A stretch of 64,000 nt of DNA from Sphingosinicella flava (lineage in GTDB: Bacteria; Pseudomonadota; Alphaproteobacteria; Sphingomonadales; Sphingomonadaceae). The notes below the pieces were generated by a model, which did not search any database, had not been told where the DNA came from, and saw only the letters and a list, made by a program, of their open reading frames with translations. Each line of letters begins with the position of its first letter. Position 1 is the first letter of the stretch. Location: the NCBI RefSeq assembly GCF_016025255.1, contig NZ_CP065592.1:1717122-1781121 (forward strand), read 5' to 3'. Positions 8,677 through 16,901 of the stretch are shown here, one piece after another. Made by a program: the position numbers and the translations under genes.

Positions 8677-9255
8677 GTGGCTCCCCCTTGCATTCCATCC
8701 CACCCAATCCGTTGTGCCATCTATACCCGCACGTCCACGGAAGAAGGTCTGGACCAGGCATTCCAACAGCCTCGATGCGCAGAAGGAAGCCTGTGCTGCC
8801 TACATCACGAGCCAGAAGCACGAGAGATGGACTCTGCTTCGGGGCGATTATGATGACGGTGGTTTTTCCGGTGGTACAATGAACCGACCAGCTCTCAACC
8901 GGCTGCTAGAGGACGTCCGCGCGCGCCGAGTAGATGTGATCGTCGTGTATAAGGTGGACCGCCTGACGCGTCATCTTAGCGACTTCCCGCGCATGGTAGA
9001 GATTCTGGACGCAGTCCACGCGAGCTTCGTGTCGGTGACACAAGCGTTCAATACTACGACGAGCATGGGACGGCTGACGCTGAACGTCCTCCTGTCGTTC
9101 GCGCAGTTTGAGCGAGGGGTGACCGGCGAAGGCATCCGCGACAAGATCGCAGCCTCCAAAGCGAAAGGCATGTGGATGGGCGGCGTAGTCCGGTCGGATA
9201 CGACGTCGTGGAGAGGAAATTGGTGGTCAATGCGGAGGAAGCACTCCATTTAACG
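8677..9255 (+). pseudogene. Large serine recombinase (resolvase family), frameshifted and truncated
   Basis: Starting from GTG 8677 the frame reads IRCAIYTRTSTEEGLDQAF, the N-terminus of a serine recombinase with the catalytic Ser in RTSTEE. An extra C near 8763 shifts the frame, after which NSLDAQKEACAAYI, DDGGFSGGTMNRPAL, DVIVVYKVDRLTR and FAQFERGVTGEGIRDKIAASK continue in another frame. A second shift near 9190 follows: GYDVVERKLVVNAEEAL resumes in a third frame, and similarity ends at about 9255. The long C-terminal DNA-binding part is missing. The gene is dead, a scar of a former mobile element beside tRNA-Phe. Confidence 0.85.
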
Positions 9256-9351
9256 CCCAATTTGCCCGATCAATTCACATGGCGAAATGAAGCTGCATGC
9301 CCGCGATAACACCCAATCTCTGTATGGCCGTGTTTCGGAGATGAGACGTAA

Positions 9352-9427
9352 TGGTGCCCAGGGACGGGATCGAACCGCCGACACTGCGATTTTCAGTCGC
9401 ATGCTCTACCAACTGAGCTACCTGGGC
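9352..9427 (-). tRNA. tRNA-Phe (anticodon GAA)
   Basis: The reverse complement folds as a 76-nt tRNA with an encoded CCA. The acceptor stem GCCCAGG pairs with CCTGGGC, followed by discriminator A and CCA. The D arm is TAGCTCAGTTGGTAGAGCA, the anticodon loop is CTGAAAA with GAA at positions 34-36, and the T arm contains GGTTCGATCC. The 3' end faces the broken recombinase. I did not see a second copy of its 3' end elsewhere in the window. Confidence 0.97.
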
Positions 9428-9482
9428 ATGTCCGGCGAAGCGGAAGCCGCGCTATAAGCAGGGGGCGGGCGGGCTGTCCAGC

Positions 9483-9674
9483 TTATTTCTCCTCGAAATC
9501 GCCGGAGGCGGGCTCGGCGGGGAGGCCGGGGACGCGATAGCCTTCGCCAAGCCAATTCAAGAGGTCACGATCCTTGCAGCCCCGACTGCAAAAGGGGGCG
9601 TGATCCGCGCTTTCCGGCTTGCGGCAGAGCGGGCAGACGGCGCGGGTGCGGTCAGGGGTGCTGGCTGTGGACAT
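9483..9674 (-). CDS. yacG: DNA gyrase inhibitor YacG (zinc-binding)
   Basis: This 63-residue protein binds zinc with CPLC near residue 14 and a second pair in CSRGCKDRDLLNWL; the C-x2-C...C-x3-C pattern and the LxxWL segment are YacG hallmarks. In E. coli YacG binds GyrB and inhibits gyrase. I chose the start at MSTASTPD; longer frames upstream only add Arg/Pro-rich sequence. It overlaps the 3' end of the RNase gene by 23 bases and is the last gene of the maf-rng-yacG group. Confidence 0.88.
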   Translation of the reverse strand: MSTASTPDRTRAVCPLCRKPESADHAPFCSRGCKDRDLLNWLGEGYRVPGLPAEPASGDFEEK

Positions 9675-10644
9675 CGCCCGCCGATATGGCGCGGCCCGGA
9701 TCGGCCCGCAAGGCGGCCGTGGCGCCGATCCGGACGGACAGCGCCGCGATCCAGTCCGGCCGCGCCGCGATCGCCGCGACGACCGCGGGATGGGCAAGGA
9801 TGGTCCGTTCTCCCATGCCGCCAGAACGCTCCGCGCGGCGCAGCAGGGCGCGGGCGGCAGCCTGCACCGGATCGGATTGCAGAAGTTCCGGGATCGACGC
9901 GCGCTCCCGCCGCCGCACGATCTGCAGGAAGCCGAAGCCGTTCATCGCCGTCCGTTCGAAGGGCTGGGGCAATTCGGCATCGAGCGCGGCGGCCACGGCC
10001 TGGCGGTCGGCCTTCGCCGCGAGGGTCGGCAGATCGAGCCCGATCGACCCGCCGATGCCGAGGCGCCGGATCGCCCGCCCCGCCGCCGCGGCGCCGGCCT
10101 TGGCGAGGGCGAGAGGCGGCAATGGCCCGTCGACGTCGAACAAGGTCATGGCCGGCGTCAGCGCCATCCGCAGCGCGCCGCCGGCAAAGGCGATCTCGCC
10201 GGTTTCCGCTTCCTCAAGCAGTTCCGACCAGCCCGCATCTTCGAATCGATCGGGGCCGTGCGCCGGATGCGGCACGACACTATGGCCGGCGGCGATCAGG
10301 CGGTCGCGGAGAGAGGGGCCGGATCGGGAAGCATCGTCCGTCATGCGCGCCTTGGCCCGCTTCGGGCGGCCGGGCTCGGGCAGGGCCTCGCGCACGATCT
10401 CGACATGCAGGGCCTGGCCCTCGGTCAGGCCGCCGGGCAAGGGCTCGAGCAACGCCTCCACCCCGCAATCGAGTTGAACAAGGCCCCGGCGGCCTGGAAT
10501 CATGATGCCGGCAAGGCGTCCGCGCGCCACCGTGCCGACGCGCAGGGTTTCATCCAGTTCGATGGCGGCTTCGACGATCCCCTCGCCTTGGATCCGGATG
10601 GCGCGGCTTTCCCCGATTCCGTCCTCGAACAGCCACATAGCCAT
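9652..10644 (-). CDS. Ribonuclease E/G family protein, short form
   Basis: This 330-residue protein resembles the compact RNase G-like proteins of alphaproteobacteria. An S1-like N-terminal section (RVGTVARGRLAGI) is followed by the catalytic-core segments GIGGSIGLDLPTL and FERTAMNGFGFLQIVRRRER, equivalent to the conserved RNase E/G part with acidic residues. It is shorter than E. coli RNase G (about 490 residues). The location between maf and yacG is the usual alphaproteobacterial order. The role, RNA processing or decay, is inferred from the family. Confidence 0.82.
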   Translation of the reverse strand: MAMWLFEDGIGESRAIRIQGEGIVEAAIELDETLRVGTVARGRLAGIMIPGRRGLVQLDCGVEALLEPLPGGLTEGQALHVEIVREALPEPGRPKRAKARMTDDASRSGPSLRDRLIAAGHSVVPHPAHGPDRFEDAGWSELLEEAETGEIAFAGGALRMALTPAMTLFDVDGPLPPLALAKAGAAAAGRAIRRLGIGGSIGLDLPTLAAKADRQAVAAALDAELPQPFERTAMNGFGFLQIVRRRERASIPELLQSDPVQAAARALLRRAERSGGMGERTILAHPAVVAAIAARPDWIAALSVRIGATAALRADPGRAISAGDVHSQHP

Positions 10645-10656
10645 GTTAGGCGCCGG

Positions 10657-11226
10657 TCATGCCAGCGGATAGCCGGCGGCGGCGAGCAGCGCGCGGGTTT
10701 CGAAGAGCGGCAGGCCGACGACGCCGGAATGGCTGCCGCCGATCGTGCGGATCAAGGCCTCGGCGCGGCCCTGGATCGCATAGCCCCCTGCCTTGCCCAG
10801 TCCCTCTCCGCAGGCGACATAGGCGTCGATCTCGGCATCCGACAGGCGCTTGAAGGCGACGATCGTGTCGGCGATGCGGGTGCGGGCGCGGCCTGCGCCG
10901 TCGATCGCGCAGATCGCCGAGAGGGCGTGGTGGCGCCGCCCGGACAAAAGGCCGAGCAGGCGGCGCTGCACCTCTTCCGTGTCGGCGGGCGGCAGGATGC
11001 GGCGGCCGACCGCAATGGCCGTGTCGCCCGCCAGGATAATCGTCCCCGCTTCTCGCGGCACCGCGCGCGCCTTCGCCTCGGCGAGGCGAAGCGCATAGGC
11101 ACGCGGCAATTCGCCGGGCAGCGGACTTTCGTCGATCTCGGGGCTGTGAACGGCATCCGGCACGACGCCGATCCGCGCGAGCAGATCCAGGCGCCGCTGG
11201 CTGGACGAAGCGAGGATGAGCCGCAC
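10657..11226 (-). CDS. maf: Maf family nucleoside triphosphate pyrophosphatase
   Basis: This 189-residue Maf/HAM1-like protein has the N-terminal motif LILASSSQRRLDLL and the catalytic segment ILAGDTAIAVGRRILPP. A GGSHSGVVGLPL segment near the C-terminus is also typical. Maf proteins hydrolyse dTTP/UTP or modified nucleotides. The start is GTG 11226. It lies 14 bases downstream of infA on the same strand and 12 bases before the RNase gene, which suggests one transcript. Confidence 0.92.
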   Translation of the reverse strand: MRLILASSSQRRLDLLARIGVVPDAVHSPEIDESPLPGELPRAYALRLAEAKARAVPREAGTIILAGDTAIAVGRRILPPADTEEVQRRLLGLLSGRRHHALSAICAIDGAGRARTRIADTIVAFKRLSDAEIDAYVACGEGLGKAGGYAIQGRAEALIRTIGGSHSGVVGLPLFETRALLAAAGYPLA

Positions 11227-11240
11227 CGGCGGACCCGCGC

Positions 11241-11459
11241 TTATTTGAAGCGGTAGGTAATCCGACCCTTGGTCAGATCGTAGGGGGTGAGCTCGACGAG
11301 CACTTCGTCGCCCACGAGCACGCGGATGCGGTTCTTGCGCATCTTGCCCGCGGTGTGGCCGAGAATTTCGTGATCATTCTCAAGCTTCACGCGGAACATG
11401 GCATTGGGGAGAAGCTCCACCACCTGCCCGCGCATTTCCAGAAGTTCTTCCTTGGCCAT
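11241..11459 (-). CDS. infA: Translation initiation factor IF-1
   Basis: This 72-residue S1/OB-fold protein reads [19 protein letters not shown], with [21 protein letters not shown] style features and the C-terminal KGRITYRFK of bacterial IF-1. It binds the ribosomal A site during initiation. Length and sequence are standard. It heads the infA-maf-rng-yacG run. Confidence 0.97.
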   Translation of the reverse strand: MAKEELLEMRGQVVELLPNAMFRVKLENDHEILGHTAGKMRKNRIRVLVGDEVLVELTPYDLTKGRITYRFK

Positions 11460-11527
11460 TCAGTCTCTTCAATATCAGGTAAAGTTGCGGGGCATGTAAC
11501 GACTTGAGCTTCAAAAGGGAAGCGGGG

Positions 11528-12793
11528 CTAGTCCGGCTGGCCGAAGCGGTCGCCCGCTTCCGCGATCGCGGCGAAGATGCGGGCGGCTTCCTCCTCCGTG
11601 AGACAGTAAGGCGGCATGACATAGATGGTGTTGCCGAGCGGCCGGAGGAGGAGGCCCTTTTCCAGGAAGAAAGCGCGCAGGGCAGGCGCAAGGCTGGACA
11701 GATAACCGGCGTCTCCGGCCTTCAGGTCGACCGCGGCGACCGCACCGATATGGCGGGGATTGTCAAAGGCGGGATGACCGGCGAGCGTTTCGAGGCCGCG
11801 GGCCAGGGCGGCGCCGACGCGGGCGATCCGGCCGATCACGTCCTCCTCCTGCCAGATCTCTATGTTGGCGGCGGCGGCGGCGCAGGCGATCGGGTTCGCG
11901 GTATAGCTGCTCGAATGGTAGAACATATCGGCGCGGTCGTTCGACAGATGCGCCTCGAATATGGCTTCGCTGGCAAGGGTCGCGGCGAGTGGGAGCGCGC
12001 CGCCGGTCAGCCCCTTGGCGATGCAGAGGATGTCGGGCGCGATCCCTGCCTGCTCCACGGCGAGGAAGCTGCCGGTGCGGCCCCAGCCGGTCATCACCTC
12101 GTCCGCGATGAAGAGAATGCCGTGACGGGCGCAGATCGCCGCCATCTCCCTTAGCACCGCCGCCGGGTAGATCAGCATGCCGCCCGCGCCGAGAAGGAGC
12201 GGCTCGATGACGAAGGCCGCCGGACGGTCCGGCCCCGTCGCGGCGCTTTCCAGCGCGTCGAGCGCCGCCTGTTCCCGGCCGGGCGCGGGAAAGGGAATGG
12301 TGCCGACGTCGAAGAGCAAGGGTTCGTAGCGGCGGTTGAAGACGCCGCGCGCGCCGATCGACATCGCGCCGATCGTGTCGCCATGATAGCTGTGCTCGAG
12401 AACCAGGATGCGATGCCGGGCCTCGCCGCGCCGGTGCCAGTAGCCGAGCGCCATCTTGAGCGCGACCTCGACGGCGGTCGATCCGCTGTCGGAGAAGAAG
12501 ATGCGGGTGAGCGAGGGTGGCGTCATCGCGACGAGCGCCGCCGCGACCCGCTCGGCCGGTTCATGGGTGTGCCCCGCGAAAATGAGCTGGTCGAGCCTGC
12601 CCGCCTGGGCGGCGATGGCGGCTGCGATGCGCGGCTCGCAATGGCCGTGCGTCGTCACCCACCAGCTCGAGATGCAGTCGATGAGGGTGCGGCCGTCGGC
12701 GAGATGCAAGAGCGCGCCTTCCCCCCGCTCGACGCGCGGAATATCCTCGCCGAGCCCATGCTGGGTGAAGGGATGCCAGACGGCGGACATCAC
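11528..12793 (-). CDS. bioA: Adenosylmethionine-8-amino-7-oxononanoate aminotransferase
   Basis: This 421-residue class III PLP aminotransferase converts 8-amino-7-oxononanoate to diaminopelargonate with SAM as donor. It shows WHPFTQH at the N-terminus, SWWVTTHGH, FFSDSGSTAVEVALKMA, HSYHGDTIGAMS, the FIADEVMTGWGRTG segment and the PLP lysine in CIAKGLTGG. Its ATGA start overlaps the bioD stop, and bioD overlaps bioF, giving a bioF-bioD-bioA operon. The biotin synthase gene bioB is not in this window. Confidence 0.95.
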   Translation of the reverse strand: MMSAVWHPFTQHGLGEDIPRVERGEGALLHLADGRTLIDCISSWWVTTHGHCEPRIAAAIAAQAGRLDQLIFAGHTHEPAERVAAALVAMTPPSLTRIFFSDSGSTAVEVALKMALGYWHRRGEARHRILVLEHSYHGDTIGAMSIGARGVFNRRYEPLLFDVGTIPFPAPGREQAALDALESAATGPDRPAAFVIEPLLLGAGGMLIYPAAVLREMAAICARHGILFIADEVMTGWGRTGSFLAVEQAGIAPDILCIAKGLTGGALPLAATLASEAIFEAHLSNDRADMFYHSSSYTANPIACAAAAANIEIWQEEDVIGRIARVGAALARGLETLAGHPAFDNPRHIGAVAAVDLKAGDAGYLSSLAPALRAFFLEKGLLLRPLGNTIYVMPPYCLTEEEAARIFAAIAEAGDRFGQPD

Positions 12794-13425
12794 ATCGCCT
12801 TCCGGATGGTGCCGAGATCCATCGCCGCCATCGCCGTCGCCAGCGAGGCCGCGTCCAGCCTGTCCAGCATCGGCAGCCGGCCGAGATGCGGCACGCCCGC
12901 GAGCTTCGGCACGATCCGCTCATTCTCCGGATGGGGATCGCCGATGAAGGCGATGCCCGCCACCGGCACGCCCCGCGCGCGGAGCGCCTCGACGCTCATC
13001 AGGCTGTGGTTGATCGTGCCGAGCCCGGTGCGCGCGCAGAGGATGACGGGCGCCGCGAGCCGCGCGAAATAATCCGCGATCAGCAGCGTTTCGGTGAGGG
13101 GCACGAGCACGCCGCCCGCGCCTTCGATGATCAGGGGTCCATCCTGGATAGGCGGCATCAGGCGCGCGAGGTCGATTTCCACGCCTTCCTCGCGCGCCGA
13201 AAGATGCGGCGATGCGGGCAATTGCAGGCGATAGGCCTCGGGAAGAATGCGGCTGGCGGCGAGGCCGGAGAGGCGACGGACGGTCTCGCTGTCGCCTTCC
13301 GGATCGATGCCGGATTGAACGGGTTTCCAGTAAAAACCGCCGAGCGCGCCCGCCAGGCCCGCCGCGAACACCGTCTTGCCGACGCCGGTATCCGTACCGG
13401 TGACGATGATCCTGCTCACCATCAA
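12790..13425 (-). CDS. bioD: Dethiobiotin synthase
   Basis: This 211-residue P-loop enzyme forms the ureido ring of dethiobiotin from diaminopelargonate, CO2 and ATP. The N-terminal GTDTGVGKT is the P-loop; KPVQSG, the EGAGGVLVPL segment and ARTGLGTINHSL are conserved in BioD. It overlaps its neighbours on both sides by four bases, so translation is coupled. Confidence 0.95.
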   Translation of the reverse strand: MMVSRIIVTGTDTGVGKTVFAAGLAGALGGFYWKPVQSGIDPEGDSETVRRLSGLAASRILPEAYRLQLPASPHLSAREEGVEIDLARLMPPIQDGPLIIEGAGGVLVPLTETLLIADYFARLAAPVILCARTGLGTINHSLMSVEALRARGVPVAGIAFIGDPHPENERIVPKLAGVPHLGRLPMLDRLDAASLATAMAAMDLGTIRKAM

Positions 13426-14558
13426 GAGACCCTTTCCATGATATCGGCCAGCGCGCCGGACAGCGCGTCGATATCGTCCAGCCCGGCGTTGAGCGTCAGT
13501 GAAATGCGCAGGCGCGACGTCCCGTCCGGCACGGTCGGCGGCCGGATGCCGCGCACGTCGAACCCCGCCTCCTGCAACGCTGCGGCGGCCGCCATGGTGC
13601 GCCCTTCACCGCCCAGAATGATGGGCAGGATCTGGCTGTCCGGCCGGGGAAGGCCGTAAGGCGCGCAAATCCGCTTCCCGGCATAGGCGACGCGCTCCGC
13701 CAGGCGCGCGCGGAGATCGTCGCCCGCCGCGATCCGGTCGAGCGCGGCGGAAACGGCGACCGCCATCAGCGGCGACGGCGCGGTCGAGAAGATGAAGGGC
13801 CGCGCCCGATTGACGAGAAAATCCATCATGACGCGCGGACCGGTGACGATGGCGCCTTCCACGCCCAGGGCCTTGCCGCACGTGTGGAGGGCGATGACAT
13901 TGTCCCGCCCCTCCAGCGCGGCGGCGAGGCCGCGCCCGGCCGGGCCGAAGACCCCCGTCGCATGCGCCTCGTCGATCAGCAGCCAGGCATCCTCCGCCTC
14001 CGCGAGAGCGGCCAGCGCATCAATAGGCGCACGGTCGCCGTCCATCGAATAGAGGGTTTCGACGGCGATCCATACCCGCCCCGTGCCGCCCCGCCGCCGC
14101 CAGGCGCGGATCGCGGTTTCGAAGGCATCGGCGTCATTATGGGCGGCGAAAACATGTTCCGCCCGCGCCCGCCGCAGGCCGTCATGGGCGCTGGCATGGA
14201 CGAGCGCATCGGCGACGATGAGATCGCCCCTCTGCGGCAGGGTCGACAACAAAGCCATGTTCGCGGCAAAGCCGGAGGAGAAGAAAAGCGCCGTTTCGGC
14301 TCCGAAAAAGACCGCGGCCTTCGCCTCCAGCGCCTCATGTTCGGGCGCATTGCCGCGGAGCAGCCGGGATCCGCCCGATCCCACCGGCACGCCCGCCGCA
14401 ACCGCCTCCGCCACCGCGCGCGCGATCCCCGGATCGCCCGCCAGGCCGAGATAGTCGTTCGAAGAAAAATCCCGTCCGGCGCGCGGCGAAAGCCGCCGCA
14501 GCCGTCCCGCCGCGCTTAATTGCGCGAGCTGATTTTCGAAGGCCCCGATCCGCGTCAT
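13422..14558 (-). CDS. bioF: 8-amino-7-oxononanoate synthase
   Basis: This PLP-dependent alpha-oxoamine synthase condenses pimeloyl-ACP/CoA with alanine. Motifs: FSSNDYLGLAGD, GSGGSRLLRGN, LIDEAHATGVFGPAGRG and HTCGKALGVEGA with the PLP lysine. I prefer the start MTRIGAFENQ at 14558 (378 residues). An upstream ATG at 14591 adds 11 residues unlike the family and would lie beside the terminator stem of hppA. It is the first gene of bioFDA. Confidence 0.94.
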   Translation of the reverse strand: MTRIGAFENQLAQLSAAGRLRRLSPRAGRDFSSNDYLGLAGDPGIARAVAEAVAAGVPVGSGGSRLLRGNAPEHEALEAKAAVFFGAETALFFSSGFAANMALLSTLPQRGDLIVADALVHASAHDGLRRARAEHVFAAHNDADAFETAIRAWRRRGGTGRVWIAVETLYSMDGDRAPIDALAALAEAEDAWLLIDEAHATGVFGPAGRGLAAALEGRDNVIALHTCGKALGVEGAIVTGPRVMMDFLVNRARPFIFSTAPSPLMAVAVSAALDRIAAGDDLRARLAERVAYAGKRICAPYGLPRPDSQILPIILGGEGRTMAAAAALQEAGFDVRGIRPPTVPDGTSRLRISLTLNAGLDDIDALSGALADIMERVS

Positions 14559-14597
14559 GCCGCCTGATAGACGGATGGAAACCGGCCGCAACAGAAA

Positions 14598-14625
14598 AGG
14601 CCCGCCCGAATATTCGGACGGGCCT
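14598..14625 (-). terminator. Rho-independent terminator after hppA
   Basis: A nearly perfect inverted repeat with arms AGGCCCG and CGGGCCT and an inner GAATATTC palindrome lies 23 bases past the hppA stop. On the minus strand it is followed by TTTCTGTTG. It sits between hppA and the bioF start. Confidence 0.7.
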
Positions 14626-14648
14626 CTCCCTTGAAAAAGATCAGCCGA

Positions 14649-16796
14649 TCAGCCCGCGCCGTGTCCCGCCAGCGCCGCGAGGAGCAGCAGGGCCACGATG
14701 TTGGTGATCTTGATCATCGGGTTGACGGCGGGACCGGCGGTGTCCTTGTAGGGATCGCCGACCGTGTCGCCCGTCACGGCCGCCTTATGGGCTTCCGAGC
14801 CCTTGCCGCCGTAATTGCCGTCCTCGATATATTTCTTGGCATTGTCCCAGGCGCCGCCGCCGCTCGTCATCGAGATGGCGACGAACAGGCCGGAGACGAT
14901 CACGCCGAGGAGCAGGGCGCCGAGGGCCGCGAAGCCGTTGGCCTGGCCCGCGGTCCAGCTGATGACGTAATAGACGAGGATCGGCGCCAGCACCGGCAGC
15001 AGCGAAGGGATGATCATCTCCCGGATTGCTGCCTTGGTGACGAGGTCCACCGTCCGCGCATAATTGGGGCGGCTGGTGCCTTCCATGATGCCCGGATTGT
15101 CGCGGAACTGGCCGCGCACTTCCTCGACCACCGCGCCGCCCGCGCGGCCGACGGCGGTCATGCCCATCGCGCCGAAGAGGTAAGGCAGAAGCGCGCCGAG
15201 GAGCAGGCCGACGATGACATATGGATTGGACAGCGAGAAATCGACCGCCACGCCCGGGAAGTAGAGCCCGAGATCGGTCGTATAGGCGCCGAACAGCACC
15301 AGGGCGGCGAGACCGGCCGAACCGATCGCATAGCCCTTGGTCACCGCCTTGGTCGTGTTGCCGACCGCGTCCAATGCGTCGGTGCGCACCCGTACGGCAT
15401 CCTCAAGCCCCGCCATTTCGGCGATGCCGCCCGCATTGTCGGTGACCGGACCATAGGCGTCCAAGGCCACGACCATGCCCGCCAGCGCCAGCATCGCGGT
15501 GGCCGCGAAGCCGATGCCGATGAGGCCCGCAAGCTGATAGGCGACGATGATGCCGACGCAGATGACGAGGGTCGGCAGCGCCGTCGATTCCAGGCTGATC
15601 GCGAGGCCCTGGATGACGTTGGTGCCATGGCCGGTTTGGGAGGCCTTGGCGATCGACTTCACCGGGCGGTAGTTGGTGCCGGTATAATATTCGGTGATCC
15701 AGACGAGGAGGCCGGTGACCGCAAGGCCGACCAGCATCGAATAGAAGAGATCCCAGCCGGTAAAGCCCGCCGCCGCAGCCGCGACCTGCGGTTCGACTTC
15801 AAGACCCGCCGCTTGTTCCGCGCCGCCAATGACGGCGTTCATGTCGCCCAGCGCCCATTGCGTGACGATATAAAGCGCCGGGACCGACAGGATCGCAGTG
15901 GTCCAAAAGCCCTTGTAGAGGGCGCCCATGATCGATTCCTTGGCGCCCAAACGGACCATGTAGGTGCCGATGATGGAGGTGATGATGCACACGCCGCCGA
16001 TGATGAGCGGCAGCGACATGAGATTGAGGATATTGGACGCCGCGCTGCCGACGAGCAGGGCGACGAGCACCATCGTCGCGCCGACGGTCACGACATAGGT
16101 TTCGAAAAGGTCGGCGGCCATGCCCGCGCAATCGCCGACATTGTCGCCGACATTGTCGGCGATCACGGCCGGGTTGCGGGGATCGTCCTCCGGAATGCCC
16201 GCCTCGACCTTGCCGACGAGGTCGGCGCCGACGTCGGCGGCCTTGGTGAAGATGCCGCCGCCGAGGCGCGCGAAGATGGAGATGAGGGAAGCGCCGAACG
16301 CCAGCGCGACGAGCGCGTCCACCACTTCACGGCTGGCAGGTTCGGCGCCGCCGTCGACCAGCACGTAGAAGAAGATGGCGATGGCGAGGAGCGCGAGGCC
16401 CGCGACCAGCATGCCGGTGATGGCGCCCGCGCGGAACGCGACGGTGAGGCCCCTCTGCAGGCTGGTCCGCGCGGCTTCGGCGGTGCGCACGTTGGCGCGC
16501 ACGGAAATGTTCATGCCGATATAGCCCGCGACGCCCGACAGGATCGCGCCGATCAGGAAGCCGATCGCCTCGGTCAAACCGAGAAAGTAGAATACCAGCG
16601 CAGCAACCACCACGCCGACGACGGCGATGGTGGTATATTGGCGGCCGAGATAGGCCTTGGCGCCTTCCTGGATGGCGCCGGCGATTTCGATCATCCGCTC
16701 GTTCCCGGCGGGCGCGGCGAGCACCTGCCGCGAGGTCACGAAGCCATAGAGCACTGCGAGTATCCCGCAGGCGATGGCGACTAGCACAACCGTCAT
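14649..16796 (-). CDS. hppA: Membrane-bound proton-translocating pyrophosphatase, K+-independent type
   Basis: This 715-residue polytopic inner-membrane pump couples PPi hydrolysis to proton export. It has the catalytic loop [19 protein letters not shown] followed by [20 protein letters not shown], and a second acidic loop near [16 protein letters not shown]. The segment [10 protein letters not shown] has Lys where K+-dependent enzymes have Ala, so it should be K+-independent. The start at 16796 ([14 protein letters not shown]) begins directly with the first membrane segment; an in-frame start 96 bases upstream gives a hydrophilic extension and was rejected. It lies downstream of thiL. Confidence 0.95.
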   Translation of the reverse strand: MTVVLVAIACGILAVLYGFVTSRQVLAAPAGNERMIEIAGAIQEGAKAYLGRQYTTIAVVGVVVAALVFYFLGLTEAIGFLIGAILSGVAGYIGMNISVRANVRTAEAARTSLQRGLTVAFRAGAITGMLVAGLALLAIAIFFYVLVDGGAEPASREVVDALVALAFGASLISIFARLGGGIFTKAADVGADLVGKVEAGIPEDDPRNPAVIADNVGDNVGDCAGMAADLFETYVVTVGATMVLVALLVGSAASNILNLMSLPLIIGGVCIITSIIGTYMVRLGAKESIMGALYKGFWTTAILSVPALYIVTQWALGDMNAVIGGAEQAAGLEVEPQVAAAAAGFTGWDLFYSMLVGLAVTGLLVWITEYYTGTNYRPVKSIAKASQTGHGTNVIQGLAISLESTALPTLVICVGIIVAYQLAGLIGIGFAATAMLALAGMVVALDAYGPVTDNAGGIAEMAGLEDAVRVRTDALDAVGNTTKAVTKGYAIGSAGLAALVLFGAYTTDLGLYFPGVAVDFSLSNPYVIVGLLLGALLPYLFGAMGMTAVGRAGGAVVEEVRGQFRDNPGIMEGTSRPNYARTVDLVTKAAIREMIIPSLLPVLAPILVYYVISWTAGQANGFAALGALLLGVIVSGLFVAISMTSGGGAWDNAKKYIEDGNYGGKGSEAHKAAVTGDTVGDPYKDTAGPAVNPMIKITNIVALLLLAALAGHGAG

Positions 16797-16901
16797 TGAG
16801 TTTCCTTCCCCTGATTGTTCCCGGGCAGGATTGCTTTGCTTTGGCATGCCCGGTTTGGCGCCAAGGTGTAACAGCGGCGCGCGCGGTTGCAAGAGTCGCG
16901 A

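Noticed and set aside
8456-9253. A 265-residue frame that looks like a complete resolvase
   Set aside because: It joins the end of a DUF2924 gene to the middle of a serine recombinase through frameshifts; the true recombinase N-terminus is in another frame.
9301-9427. tRNA-Phe as the attachment site of an island
   Set aside because: I did not find a second copy of the tRNA 3' end in the window, and large serine recombinases do not usually use tRNA genes.
9619-11256. A 545-codon + strand frame opposite rng and maf
   Set aside because: Antisense to two well-supported genes, with no recognisable motif.
14631-16784. A 717-codon open frame antisense to hppA
   Set aside because: The opposite strand encodes an unmistakable proton pyrophosphatase; the antisense product is low-complexity and charged.
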